A stretch of 64,000 bases of DNA. It comes from Fasciola hepatica (taxonomy: Eukaryota > Platyhelminthes > Trematoda > Plagiorchiida > Fasciolidae). The notes beneath the pieces are model-generated. The model was not told the origin of the DNA. It saw only the letters and a list, made by a program, of their open reading frames with translations, and did no database searches. Location: contig CANUEZ040000161.1 of the NCBI GenBank assembly GCA_948099385.1, forward strand, positions 1,736,001 through 1,800,000. The letters run 5' to 3'. Positions 34,550 through 44,966 of the stretch are shown in pieces. Position numbers and translations under genes: made by a program. How positions within the stretch are numbered: the first letter of the stretch is position 1; each line of letters opens with the position of its first letter.

Positions 34550-37180
34550 CGTGTTCACTTCACTTGACTGCATTCAACGTCCGCGCACTATGTCAGAGAG
34601 AGTACTAAGCTGCCCTCGGTAGAACTCTTGACACTTTCAAAATGGATTTATGCTGTGTTTCTCAAACATGAATACAGGACTCCGCTTCTGTGTTCACTCT
34701 TTGCTCCTCGGATGCAATATCACTCCCTCGTTTCACTCTTCGCGTGCCGGGTGATCTGGTGTCTAGTGCTCATGATCGTACAGGCGTTGGGATTGCTCTG
34801 AACACGAAACCTGAGCGTGCACTACTAGACTGGATTCCAGTCAGCAGTCGTTTGTGTGCAGTTCGGTTGGACGGGTCTGTGCATGTCAACGGCAAGAGAT
34901 TGAAGCGTCAATGCTTATTCGTCGTGTCTGTGTACACGCCCACTGACTGCAGTTCCTCTGAGACCAAGGACGAATTCTATCAGGATTTGTCTTAGTTGCT
35001 TCGAGACGTGCGTCCAACAGACGTGGTGGTCATTGCTAGAGATTTCAGCGCCTAAGTTCGCCGTTTGGGATATTCCGAAGGGCATATCGGAGGTCCATTT
35101 GCTATCCCAGCCGATCGTACCGATAACGGCGATCGTTCCACTTAATTATGCTCTGACCACAGGTTGTTTCTGGCTAGAACGAACTTCTGCCACAAGAAGC
35201 GGCACACACTGACATGGCGTTCTCCTGCGTCTTCACAACGTTGAACTTGGATTGACCATAATGTCATTGGTCATCGTTGCAATGGAACAACTGAAGATTG
35301 TCGTTCATTTTTGTTCACACCGGTGGACTCATGTCATACCTTGGTACGCGCTCGCTTCTGTTTACGTCTCGTCCGTGGTTGCACCAGCGTGAATGCCACC
35401 CATCCCGCGCAGTTGCTTCTGGACGACAACCGACGATGTTTTTCAGACGGAGTTGCCTACACGGTTATCGATGCAGCCAGAGGTGCACGACCCGGATGAA
35501 CGCTGGCGACAGATCATCGCAGCCTTGTATATCGCTTCTAATGTCACATGACTAGGGTACAAGTACGCCTCGCAAACGATGGATATCTATGACATCAGTT
35601 GCTCAGTTTGATGCTTGCAGATCCGTTACTCTGAATGCCACATCCAATGAAGTGCGTAAATCCCTGAGACGCCAACTGACTATGAGCCTGAGAAATGACC
35701 GCGAGCAGTGGTGGATTGCAAAATGTAGAGAAATGAAAAAAGCTGCGCCCCATTGGCGATGGTCGCAATGTTAACCCTTTGATTACAAGTACCGGTTCAT
35801 GGAAGCCTGGTGTAAGTGAGTTAATCAAGGAATCCGACGGTTCATTGATTCATTCCCAGGGACGTCATCTGGACCGTTGGGCGCAGAACCTTGAGGAAAA
35901 ATCCTGTTAACCCACTTCTACAGTGGACCTTCTCAATATACCTGCCACAGAAACGGTGCAGGTGGGTAACACTCCCTTATCAAAAATGGGGGGTATGCGG
36001 TAGGTGAGTTGTTTGGAAAGGTACAAAGCTGCTGGACCGGATGGGCTGTTTTTGTTCTTTTTCAAGGATGGAGGCTAAGCGTTTGTTTCAGAGCTAACAA
36101 AACTCCTCCGGGTCATCAGGGATAGTGAGCAAATTCCCGGGGAATCGTGTGAACCGGCGATTGTGCCGATTGACAAGAAAGGTGACGAGTCCTCTTGTGA
36201 AAACCACAGACGAATTAGCTTGGTAAGTACCGCTTCCAAACTGCTCCCCGAGCTTATTCTACACTGATTATCCAACGTCCACGAAATGTGTGCGCGTGAG
36301 AATCAAGCCGATTTCAGACTCGATCGTGGTTGTGTCAGTCACATATTTACTCTTCGGCAAATCTTAGAGCACAGACACATCTTCCGAGGGCCCACAATCT
36401 CTGTCTTTCTTGATCTGAAAGCGGCGTTCGACTCAGTCAATCACCCATTTTTCTGGCGCTGCCTCTCATTGAAGGGTGTGCCAGCGAAGTTTATTTCTCT
36501 TTACCAATGCTTGTACGCAAACAGCCGAATCCGATTTCGTGCTTGTGGCGATTTTTCACCAAAGTTCACCACGAAAATTGGTGTTCGTTAGGGTTGCCCT
36601 ATCCTTGTGTGAGAATAATGGCATCGACCCGTACTCAAACAGTAAACAGTCTGATTTGGAATACGCGGACAATATTGTTCTTCTGAGTGAAGATCCAGGT
36701 AAGTTGCAAGTTTTCCCAGATGGCCCACACAACAGTGCAGTGATGCTTGGGATGTGTTTTGCACCTTCAAAGTGCTAAATGCTGCTGCAGGACTGAGTTG
36801 GCTCAACACTAAACTTTGTGTTAGTAGGGGAAGCTTTAGCTGAAGTAGATAAGTTTTTTTACCTGGGATGTTACACTTCATCAGGTGGACAGATAACGAA
36901 TGAAGTGTCATCGCGTATACAGAAGGCGCGTTTGGCTTTTGCCAACCTCAGTTATTTGTGGCGTCGGCGTGACATCCGGCTGTTTGTCAAGGGTCGAGCG
37001 TACAATGAGGCGGTTAGGCCCGTTCTTCTATACGGCTCAGAAACAGCCGTTGAGGGCAGAAAATAAACAAAGACTACTGGTGTTCGAGCATCGATGTCTC
37101 CGTAGCACTGTCTGAATATGGTGGGTACATCGTATCAGCAATGCTGAGGTTAGATACGGTGTTCCGGAATTCACTGTTTC
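34550..37180 (+). pseudogene. RTE-type LINE copy, degenerate
   Basis: The endonuclease half is at 34570-35300 (FTLRVPGDLVSS, VSSRLCAVRLDGSVHVNGK, VVSVYTPTDCSS). RT is at 35600-37070: ENQADFRLDRGC, FLDLKAAFDSVNHP (block A), EYADNIVLLSE (catalytic block, second Asp now Asn), FAPSKC and VRPVLLYGSET. Many stops and shifts. It is in the same orientation as the full-length RTE at 37597 but clearly older. Confidence 0.75.
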
Positions 37181-37249
37181 GATCAAGTACGGGTAGGTAG
37201 CAACCGAAGCCAGAGCACTGAACTGCGAGGTTAGTGGTTGTATAAACTA

Positions 37250-37596
37250 AAACCGACTCCAGTTCTGTCATTCGATTGACATCGCCTTCTGTTTCTTCTG
37301 TAAAGTTTTCCTCAAGCCTTTCTGGCGACCCTCAGGCTGCAGCATTCGATCTTGCTGGCATTAGTGTGGTTCTTAGGGAGAGGACGACGGCCTCGTTGTT
37401 AGGTTTGATTCTTGAGACAGTTGCTTATGTGCAATGAAACTCAGAGGTTCTTGTAAAGTAAGCAGTCGCCGTCCTGATAGACAACTTGTTTGCCGTTTCG
37501 GTGTATGCACCTCAAATGCAGTCAAAGTTAATTTTTACCAGAAGCTACACGATCTCTTGCTCAAGGCGAGAGATATGAATGCTAGAGTTGGTCACC
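37250..37596 (+). pseudogene. Host RTE copy, 5' part (endonuclease first half)
   Basis: Fragments correspond to the RTE endonuclease up to DMNARVG (GDFNAQVG in other copies), where a younger RTE is inserted. The remainder resumes at 41466. Confidence 0.65.
37587..37596 (+). repeat. Target-site duplication, left
   Basis: GTTGGTCACC, repeated exactly at 41456-41465 on the other side of the full-length RTE. Confidence 0.85.
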
Positions 37597-37912
37597 ATCA
37601 CGACGAGACTGCACCTTGACGTGGTGTGATGGCTTGCGCGCCTCTATGACCCAAAGAGCTATACAGGATGGCTTCCTTAAGCCGGAGATGCAATCATATC
37701 TGACAGGTCAATGGGTAAAGGTCAGACAAAGTCCAGTCTCCTGGTCCTCCAGGTTGGGGGTTGATTTGAGCTGGCAACTCAGTCGGAAAAACCAGTGGAA
37801 GAATAATTGATCCAAGCAAATGGGCTTCCACTAAGCCATCCCGCTGCCTTGCGGATAGGTTCTTGTCAGAACTAAAGGCTTTGGATGAGGACCCTAATCG
37901 TTCTCCTGCTTT

Positions 37913-40900
37913 GTGGCTGGACACCCTAGCAGTACCCGTCCAACATCTCCCATGAACTGCACGAATACAAAGAATTCCATACTGCATCGGTCGTCGCGCA
38001 GGCTAGTCAGGACCGCGCTGCCCATTGCATCGAGCGGGGTGGGTAGTGATAAGTGTGCTACTGCTCAGAGTTCCCTCTCTTTTATTCAACCTTTGTCTTC
38101 TGTCCCTAACCATCCCTCTTTGCCCCATCTATCCACCCATAATGCTCCCACTGATAACACGGTCGATACTCGCAACGATTCACTGTCAAACAGTGTCGGG
38201 AATAATCCTCTGTCTGGTAACTCACATTTTCTCAAGCCTCGTCAGCCTCTGAATCTCGGCTCCTTCAACGTGCGTACACTCATGCAGGCCGGTCAGCAGG
38301 CGTGCCTAGCCCTCACAATGAACTCCGAAGATTGATGTTTGCTGCTTAAGCGAAACGCGTATCCAGGATTCGAGCTGTGTAATTCAACTAACTGCTCCTG
38401 GTATCTCATCGAGGTATATTCTGCGCACCTCAGGAGACGAAGCAGCTAGAGCTGTGGGTCAACGTGGTGTAGGAATTGTCTTGACTGAAAAGGCTGAGGC
38501 TGCCCTATTAGACTGGATCCCTGTTAACAGTCGTTTATGTGCTGTGAGACTCCAAGGGTCAGTCGGCGTTCGAAAGGATAGTTGTGTTAAACACAATTTG
38601 TTCGTGATCTCGGCGTACGCCCCAACGGACTGCAGTTCAGACTTGCAGAAAGATGAGTTCTATGATGCCCTCGCCACTCTCGTTCGCAGCAGTAAAAGTT
38701 CCGACATTGTAGTGCTAGCTGGTGACTTCAATGCACAAGTTGGCAAACTTAGTGCGTCAGAAGCCTGTTTAGGTGGGCGTTGTGCTTAACCTGCTGAGCG
38801 TACAGATAACGGGGATAGGCTTCTCCAATTTTGTGCAGACAATCGATTGTTCTTGTCTAGCACAAATTTCCGACACAGCTCGCGTCGCACAGCGACATGG
38901 CGCTCTAACTCTACAGGTACTTTGAGTCAAATTGACCATATCGCCGTAAGCTACCGATGGCGCAGTTCTGTTCAGAACTGTAGATCTTACTGGTCCACGT
39001 ACGTAGAGTCGGACCATGCCTTAGTTTTAATGCGATTATCTCTCCAGCTCCATGGCCATCGTCGCAAACCGCAAACCGGATTAGCCGTGCAACGTTTGTG
39101 TGATTCAGACGTTTGCACCCGGTATGAGCAGAAGTTAGCACATGAGCTAGGATCCACGGAGAACAGTAATGTAGACGAGCATTGGGCTCATATCAAACAA
39201 GCGATGCACTTTGCAGCAGGTTTCGCCTGTGGTCCTCGGTCCGTTGTCCATCAAAGACACTGGATCTCGCAAGAGTCGCTGAGTATAATGGAGCAAAAGC
39301 GTCAGCTTTCGAACCGTAAGGAGATGAATAAGATGCGGAGAAAGCTGCAAAGACAAGTTACGCGAAGCCTTAAGAAGGATCGCGAAAATTGGTGGGTCAA
39401 TGTAGCCGAAGAAATGGAAGTGGCAGCTGCTTCAGGTAACAGTCAAAGACTGTTCAAACTTATTCGTGACACCGGTGGACGGCGAACTCAGGTCAGTGAA
39501 ACGATTTGCAATAGGAATGGAGAACCCATCCATAACAAACAGCAAAGGCTTGACCGATGGGCCGAGTACTTCAAGGAACAGTTTAGCTGGCCGCACGCTA
39601 GTGTAGTTACTCCCGTGTCAACAACTGTGACTTCTTGGGTGGTATCACTTGAGCCCCCATCAGAAGTAGAAGTAGAGTCATGTATTCGATTACTAAGGCG
39701 GGGGAAAGCGGCAGGTCCCGACGAACTTCCTCCAGTTCTTTTCAAACTGGGTGGTGAGGCATTGATAAAATCACTAACCGCCTTGCTCCGTGACATTTGG
39801 AACGCGGAGCGTATTGCGTTAATATGGAGCGAGTCATTGATTGTTCCCATCTTCAAGAAGGGAATACGCAATGACTGCAGTAATCATCGTGGGATTAGCT
39901 TAATCCCGATAGTCACCAGAGTATTAGCTTCGATTTTGCTGCATCGTCTTACACCGGCTCGCGAGAGGAATGTCCGCGAACAGCAGGCCGGATTCCGCCC
40001 AGGTCGAGAATGCATCGACCAGATTTTTACTCTTCGCCGACTATTTGAAACGCGTCACACGCACCGCCGACCAACAATAATGCTTTTCTTAGACCTGAAA
40101 GGCGCCTTCGATTCAGTTGATCGAACATCGCTTTTCAGTACTCTTCATCGAAAAGGTATGCCCCGGGAGTTCGTGAACCTAATGAGATCATTGTATTCTC
40201 ATACTTCTGGCCGCGTAAGGGTTCACGGTGAACTATCCGGTCGGTTCGAAACGACCAGTGGTGTTCGGTAGGAATGCCCTTTGTCTCCATTCCTTTTTAA
40301 CTTCGTCATGGACGAAATAATGGAGAGTGCTTTGCAAAATCTTCAGAATGTAGGCGTCGAACTAGGAGATAGTGAAAAGCTATGTGACCTAGATTACGCA
40401 GACGACGTTGTCTGCTTGTTCGAATCCACAGAACATGCTCAGCGTGCACTAGATAATCTCGCAAGAGCTGTAGCTCCATTCGGCATGCGTTTTGCACCTT
40501 CAAAGTGCAAGGTGATGTTACAAGACTGGACGTCAACGATTCCGAGCTTGATGCTCGATGGAAAGGTGCTGTCAGTTGTCGATCACTTCACCTACCTCGG
40601 TAGCTGCGTGACGACGGATGGGAGCACAGTAGTAGAGGTGAGTACGCGGATATCCAAAGCTCGAGCGGCGTACGCTGGACTGAAGCACTTGTGGCGCCGA
40701 CCTGATATTTCACTGAAGTTGAAAGGTCGTGTATACTGTGCCACTGTGCGTTCAGTTTTGTTGTATGGTTGCGAAACTTGGAGTCTGCGTGCTGAAGATA
40801 TTCGTCGTCTTGAGGTTTTCGACCATCGATGTTTACGTAGTATCGCTAGGATTGGGTGGAATAGCCGAGTAAGCAACGATGAGGTGAGAAAGCGAGTATT

Positions 40901-41240
40901 GGGTACTAATTCAGCGAACGTTTTGTCACAGCGTATCCAACTTAGTAGACTTCGTTGGTTGGGACACGTGTTACGCATGGCAAACACACGTCTACCGTAC
41001 CGTGTCCTATTCTCCGCCCCTCCCAGGGAGTGGAAGAGACCACGTGGAGGTCAACAGATGACGTGGCAGCGAGGAATGAGAAAATGTACAGCAGACTTAA
41101 GAAAAGTAGGTGCTTCACGTCTTCGTGGTTGGGGTCCAAAAGATCCGTCTACCACTTGGCTGGAGACACTGAAGGATATGGCTGCGAACCGCGAACAGTG
41201 GAGATCGTGTTGTCACTTTCTATCGAATCAGAATGTTTGA
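37913..41240 (+). pseudogene. RTE ORF: endonuclease plus reverse transcriptase, three lesions
   Basis: Roughly 1,100 codons. A Ser/Pro-rich amino part (37913-38250) leads into the endonuclease: LGSFNVRTLMQAGQQ, LSETRIQD (catalytic Glu), VVLAGDFNAQVG, and IDHIAV...ESDHALV at the end. RT follows with SLIVPIFKKG, REQQAGFRPGRECIDQIFTL, FLDLKGAFDSVD (block A) and DLDYADDVVCLFE (catalytic YADD). The carboxy part contains RSVLLYGCETW, FDHRCLRSIARIGW, RLRWLGHVLRM and RLRGWGPKDP. Lesions are a frameshift near 38331, TAA at 38787 and TAG at 40269 (in the GVRQGCPLSPFLF block, where Gln is expected). All catalytic residues I can place are intact. Confidence 0.85.
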
Positions 41241-41425
41241 TCGGTGTACGTTTGTACAGTTAGACTGTGTATTCCGTGTGTTGGCTACTAGGGCATTCTT
41301 TTCTTTTCCCACCCATATAGGTCCACTCCCTGTCCATCTTGTATATTCATACTTTCTAATTCAACGTGCAACATGGTGAGAAAGGCAGTGGTCAGTGGGG
41401 CTTGCCCTACTGTTTAACGCTGTAC

Positions 41426-41455
<30 letters not shown>
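41426..41455 (+). repeat. (GAT)10 tail of the RTE element
   Basis: Ten perfect GAT units directly before the right target-site duplication. Short tandem 3' tails are a hallmark of RTE-clade LINEs. Confidence 0.9.
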
Positions 41456-41456
<1 letters not shown>

Positions 41457-43250
41457 TTGGTCACCTGCCATCTTACCAAGCGCATTTAGGAGGTCCTTTC
41501 GGGCTAGATTCCTGTCTTCCGGAAGACGGGGAATGTCTTATGGCTGCTTGTTCTGATCATCGCCCGTTCCTGTCCAGTACTAGCTTAAGACGCTCCAGTT
41601 GCCGGTACGCTGTGGAGTCCGCTCTCTTCGAGTCAGTGATGAACCGAGATTGACTCCATCGCGGTCGACCGCAAAGTTCTGGGTTGTATACAAAATTGCC
41701 TATCGTACTGGAATCCCTCCCCTCACTCCGACCACGCGCCAGTTTGCACCAAGTTGTCCGTTTGCTTCAGTGGGTGCTCTAAATACACGCTGCAACGGCG
41801 GTAAATCGCGATTGGCTGTTCCAACCAACTCGACTGTCCGATTTCCAAAACGCGGTCTCTGTAAAGTTAGAAGCAGCCCCACCTGATCACAATAACCATC
41901 ACCGGTTGCTTATGGTGAATGTTTTGCACTCCTCTGGTATAGTGATTTGTGGCCCTTCGCTTTGCATCAAGACACCCTGGATTCCTGTTGATTCTCGGCG
42001 CTTTTCTCGATGCACACCGGTCTATCCTGGCTGAGATCGGCTCGTAACGAGACGTAAACTCAACGCCGGTCTACACAAAGGTCACGAAATCTGGTAGTCA
42101 CAACGTGCATCAGAGATGGGGCGTGCTGCTTCCGAAGGGAAATTGCCGTAATCTGTTCTGTCTCAGTCGGGTCACTGGTAGAAAACCACTAGTTGTAAGC
42201 AAATAGTCTGTGAAGCTGATGGTTCGCCAATTCACAATCAGCAGTGGCGTCTCGAACGCTGGACGGAGCACTTCAGACACAGTCAACCTCTTCAGTAATT
42301 ATTTATGCACCCGTCCCGTGGTCTATTTCGACAAATCCATCTACTGGAAATATAAGCCTCAGGACGTCACAAAGCGCTGGGCTTCTGTGGCCCTCCCTCA
42401 GCCCTGTATGAAGATGGAGAAGTACTGCTCGTTAGAGCACTTCGTGTTATCAAAGGTTTGGAATTCTGTCCAGACCCTCTTCTTGTAGGGGGGAGGGGAG
42501 GGGAGGGAGTCAGTTGTTGTCCCCATCTTCAAGAGGGGCTCGCTTAATGATTACGCTAACCATGGGAGTACAAGCCTGATCCAAGTAGCATCAAAGTTGC
42601 TGGCGTCTGTTTTACTTAGCAGGCTGTGAAACACGCGTGAAGAGCAGACTCGCAAGGAGCAGGTCGAATTTCGTACCGGTCGTGCGTGTATCGATCGAAT
42701 CTTCATCCTTCGACAGCTGCTAGAGTTTCGTTGTACATTACAAAGACCAATAGTCATCGTGTTCCTGGACAACCGCGCAGCCTTTGACTCTGTCGATAGG
42801 ACTGCACTATAGAACTGTATGGTGAGAAATAGAGTACTTGATAAGTGTTTGTCAATCTTCAAAGCGTTGTACCGCCATAACTTTCGTCGGGTTTGGGCCT
42901 ACGGCAAGCTTTCGCCAACCCTTGCTGTCTTCAGTGGAACACGTCAAGATAGTCCTATATGCCTATTTCTCTTCAACGTTTCTAGGGAATGCCTTGTCTG
43001 GTCTTCCAAAAAGTGGAGTTGAGCTCCTCTCAGGGAAGAATGCTTTTGACGTATAATACGCCTTGCCGAGTGACAGTGCACAGGCAATGCAACACGTCTT
43101 GGTCCGCTTGGCAATTGGTGTCCAGATATGGTATGCACTTTGCGCCTTCCAAAGGCAGTGCTTTTTATGGTTGAAAGGAGCTTGTGTCTGCACTCATCCT
43201 TCGTGGTGTTCAGCTGGTTAGTACCTCGGGAGCTTGAATATAGCTAGAAG
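41456..43250 (+). pseudogene. Host RTE copy, 3' part (rest of endonuclease and RT)
   Basis: This continues the copy broken at 37596. It begins with the duplicated target and AHLGGPFGLDS, then CSDHRPFLSSTS. Later blocks are EADGSPIHNQQWRLERW (42215), REEQTRKEQVEFRTGRACI (42640), FLDNRAAFDSVDRTAL (42760) and FAPSKG (43140). It decays near 43250. Numerous stops show it is much older than the inserted element. Confidence 0.7.
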
Positions 43251-43634
43251 TGGTATTGGCGAGGTCACGTCGCGAATAACAAGAGCTAAACACTGATTCA
43301 AGAGAAATATTTTTTTCCTTGATATTTTTCCAACCTCATTATTACCTTTTCAGTATTCATTAGTTGAATATTGGTTGCGTCTTTAAAGTTTAGGTGACAC
43401 AGCCGGGCTCTCGTTGTCCTAACTCGGCCAACCTGTTCAAAATAGGAATTATAAAAAACAGCTAAGTTCTCTGGGACGTGCCATTTCTTTGTGTGTCCTC
43501 CGCGTTGTAATACACGTCTGGTTCATTCCGTCTCTCCTCTTCGTAATGGTGCGTCCGAATGTTTGAGTCGAAGAGCTATTTACTGCACAGCTGCGGAACA
43601 AGGCAATAACCGTGTCCACGATCGTTGAGTGATC

Positions 43635-43636
<2 letters not shown>

Positions 43637-43717
<81 letters not shown>
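43637..43717. repeat. (TA)n microsatellite
   Basis: 81 bp of alternating TA. Confidence 0.95.
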
Positions 43718-43720
<3 letters not shown>

Positions 43721-43911
43721 TTGTTGATCTCTTAGACAATAATCTTGCACTGTAGAGTTAGCTAAGGTGGGGCGAGGACATCAGTGTTCAGTCGGAGCCA
43801 GCACTGCTGCGTAAACAACGAACCGTTTTCCGCACTGGTCCGTGTATCCAGTTCTTGCGTATAAATATAAACACCAGGTGAAGTTCAGCATCTTATTCGG
43901 ACTTGATGGAT

Positions 43912-43985
43912 GAATAATTGGGTAGTGCAAGTGTCTCAGGTCGTGATTCAAAACTAGCTATCCCTGGTAGTTGTTTTGTGTAACT
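43912..43985 (+). repeat. Possible degenerate SINE fragment
   Basis: A B-box-like GATTCAAAAC is followed by CTAGCTATCCCTGGTAG, resembling the core of the SINE at 54218-54445 with an internal deletion. Weak. Confidence 0.3.
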
Positions 43986-44315
43986 GAATTAAATGACAAC
44001 TACTTATGGGGAGCGATCTTTTTATTGTTTGGGAATGTGTATACTCACACGGTCGTATTGTATTTGTCTGTGGGTGTAATGATCAGTGTCATTTCTTTGT
44101 TCACACTTGAAGACCAATACACACTCTACACTAAAATCCACACGGACGACGATGATATTAGTCATTTCGTAGTAGAACTGATGATTACCACCACATTTTA
44201 AAGTTATCTGTCTTGGAAAGCAACTCCTTTTTCTGTTCAAGATGATAACTGTTTTAACTTCTAAGTGCATTTCTCTACTTAACAAAAAGAGATTAGAGCA
44301 GCAGTTTTGAACCAA

Positions 44316-44317
<2 letters not shown>

Positions 44318-44374
<57 letters not shown>

Positions 44375-44386
44375 TATATATATATA
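44318..44386. repeat. (TA)n microsatellite
   Basis: About 69 bp of alternating TA with one TTAA interruption, about 100 bp upstream of the first recognised carrier-gene exon. Confidence 0.95.
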
Positions 44387-44492
44387 CTAATATAATACAC
44401 TATCCTACAAACAACAAATTCTTGTGAAACCAATCCTGCAATCATTGCCGGAATGACTGAAACGTTTTTACCATTAACATTTCCTCGGACAG

Positions 44493-44966
44493 CATTGGTG
44501 GTACAGTCGGTGCTGTTCTGACTTGCCCTTTAGAGGTCATCAAAGTTCGTCTCCAATCTTCACAGGGTGTGACCCTCCATTCCGATTCCCCGCACGATTT
44601 GGGGAAAAACAAAATTAGGATACAAGTTGCGCGGTGGATTTGGCCGACCGCTTGGGCCAACACAGCTACTGCACGTTCCCCCACATTGGAACATGAACAG
44701 ATCGACTTCCCCACAGGAGACAACAAACATCCAGAACCCTCTACGTCCAAGCGCACTCACTTTTCGTCCTTAAGTACTGGTTCCAATGCTTCACCACGAA
44801 ATACCTCAACTGAATATACAACCACGCCGCATTCGGTCCGGTCAACAAGTAGATGGTTCCGGCGTTCCATTTTACTCCGCTGCCTTGTGGATATTTCTCG
44901 CAACGAAGGATATAGTGCGTTGTTCAAAGGTTTGATGCCTACGTTGATTGGAGTACTTCCATCTCG
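44493..44966 (+). CDS. SLC25A36: Carrier exon a
   Basis: Acceptor TTCCTCGGACAG|C, donor CTCG|GTAAGC. It encodes IGGTVGAVLTCPLEVIKVRLQ, the long polar loop and GYSALFKGLMPTLIGVLPS. Starts with the third base of a codon and ends after two bases. Confidence 0.85.

Larger units (their letters stand above)
37597..41455 (+). mobile_element. Full-length RTE-type LINE (3859 bp)
   Basis: Bounded by an exact 10-bp duplication, it starts ATCACGACGAGACTGCACC and ends in (GAT)10, as RTE elements do. The start also matches the 5' end of the antisense RTE (about 53490), confirming a true 5' terminus. A single ORF (below) fills most of it, with about 300 bp of 5' and 200 bp of 3' untranslated sequence. Damage is limited to one frameshift and two stops, which makes this the youngest LINE copy in the window. 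Confidence 0.9.

Noticed and set aside
43449..43739. Minus-strand frame with a long Tyr-Ile run
   Set aside because: It crosses the (TA)n tract at 43637-43717; there is no motif outside the repeat.
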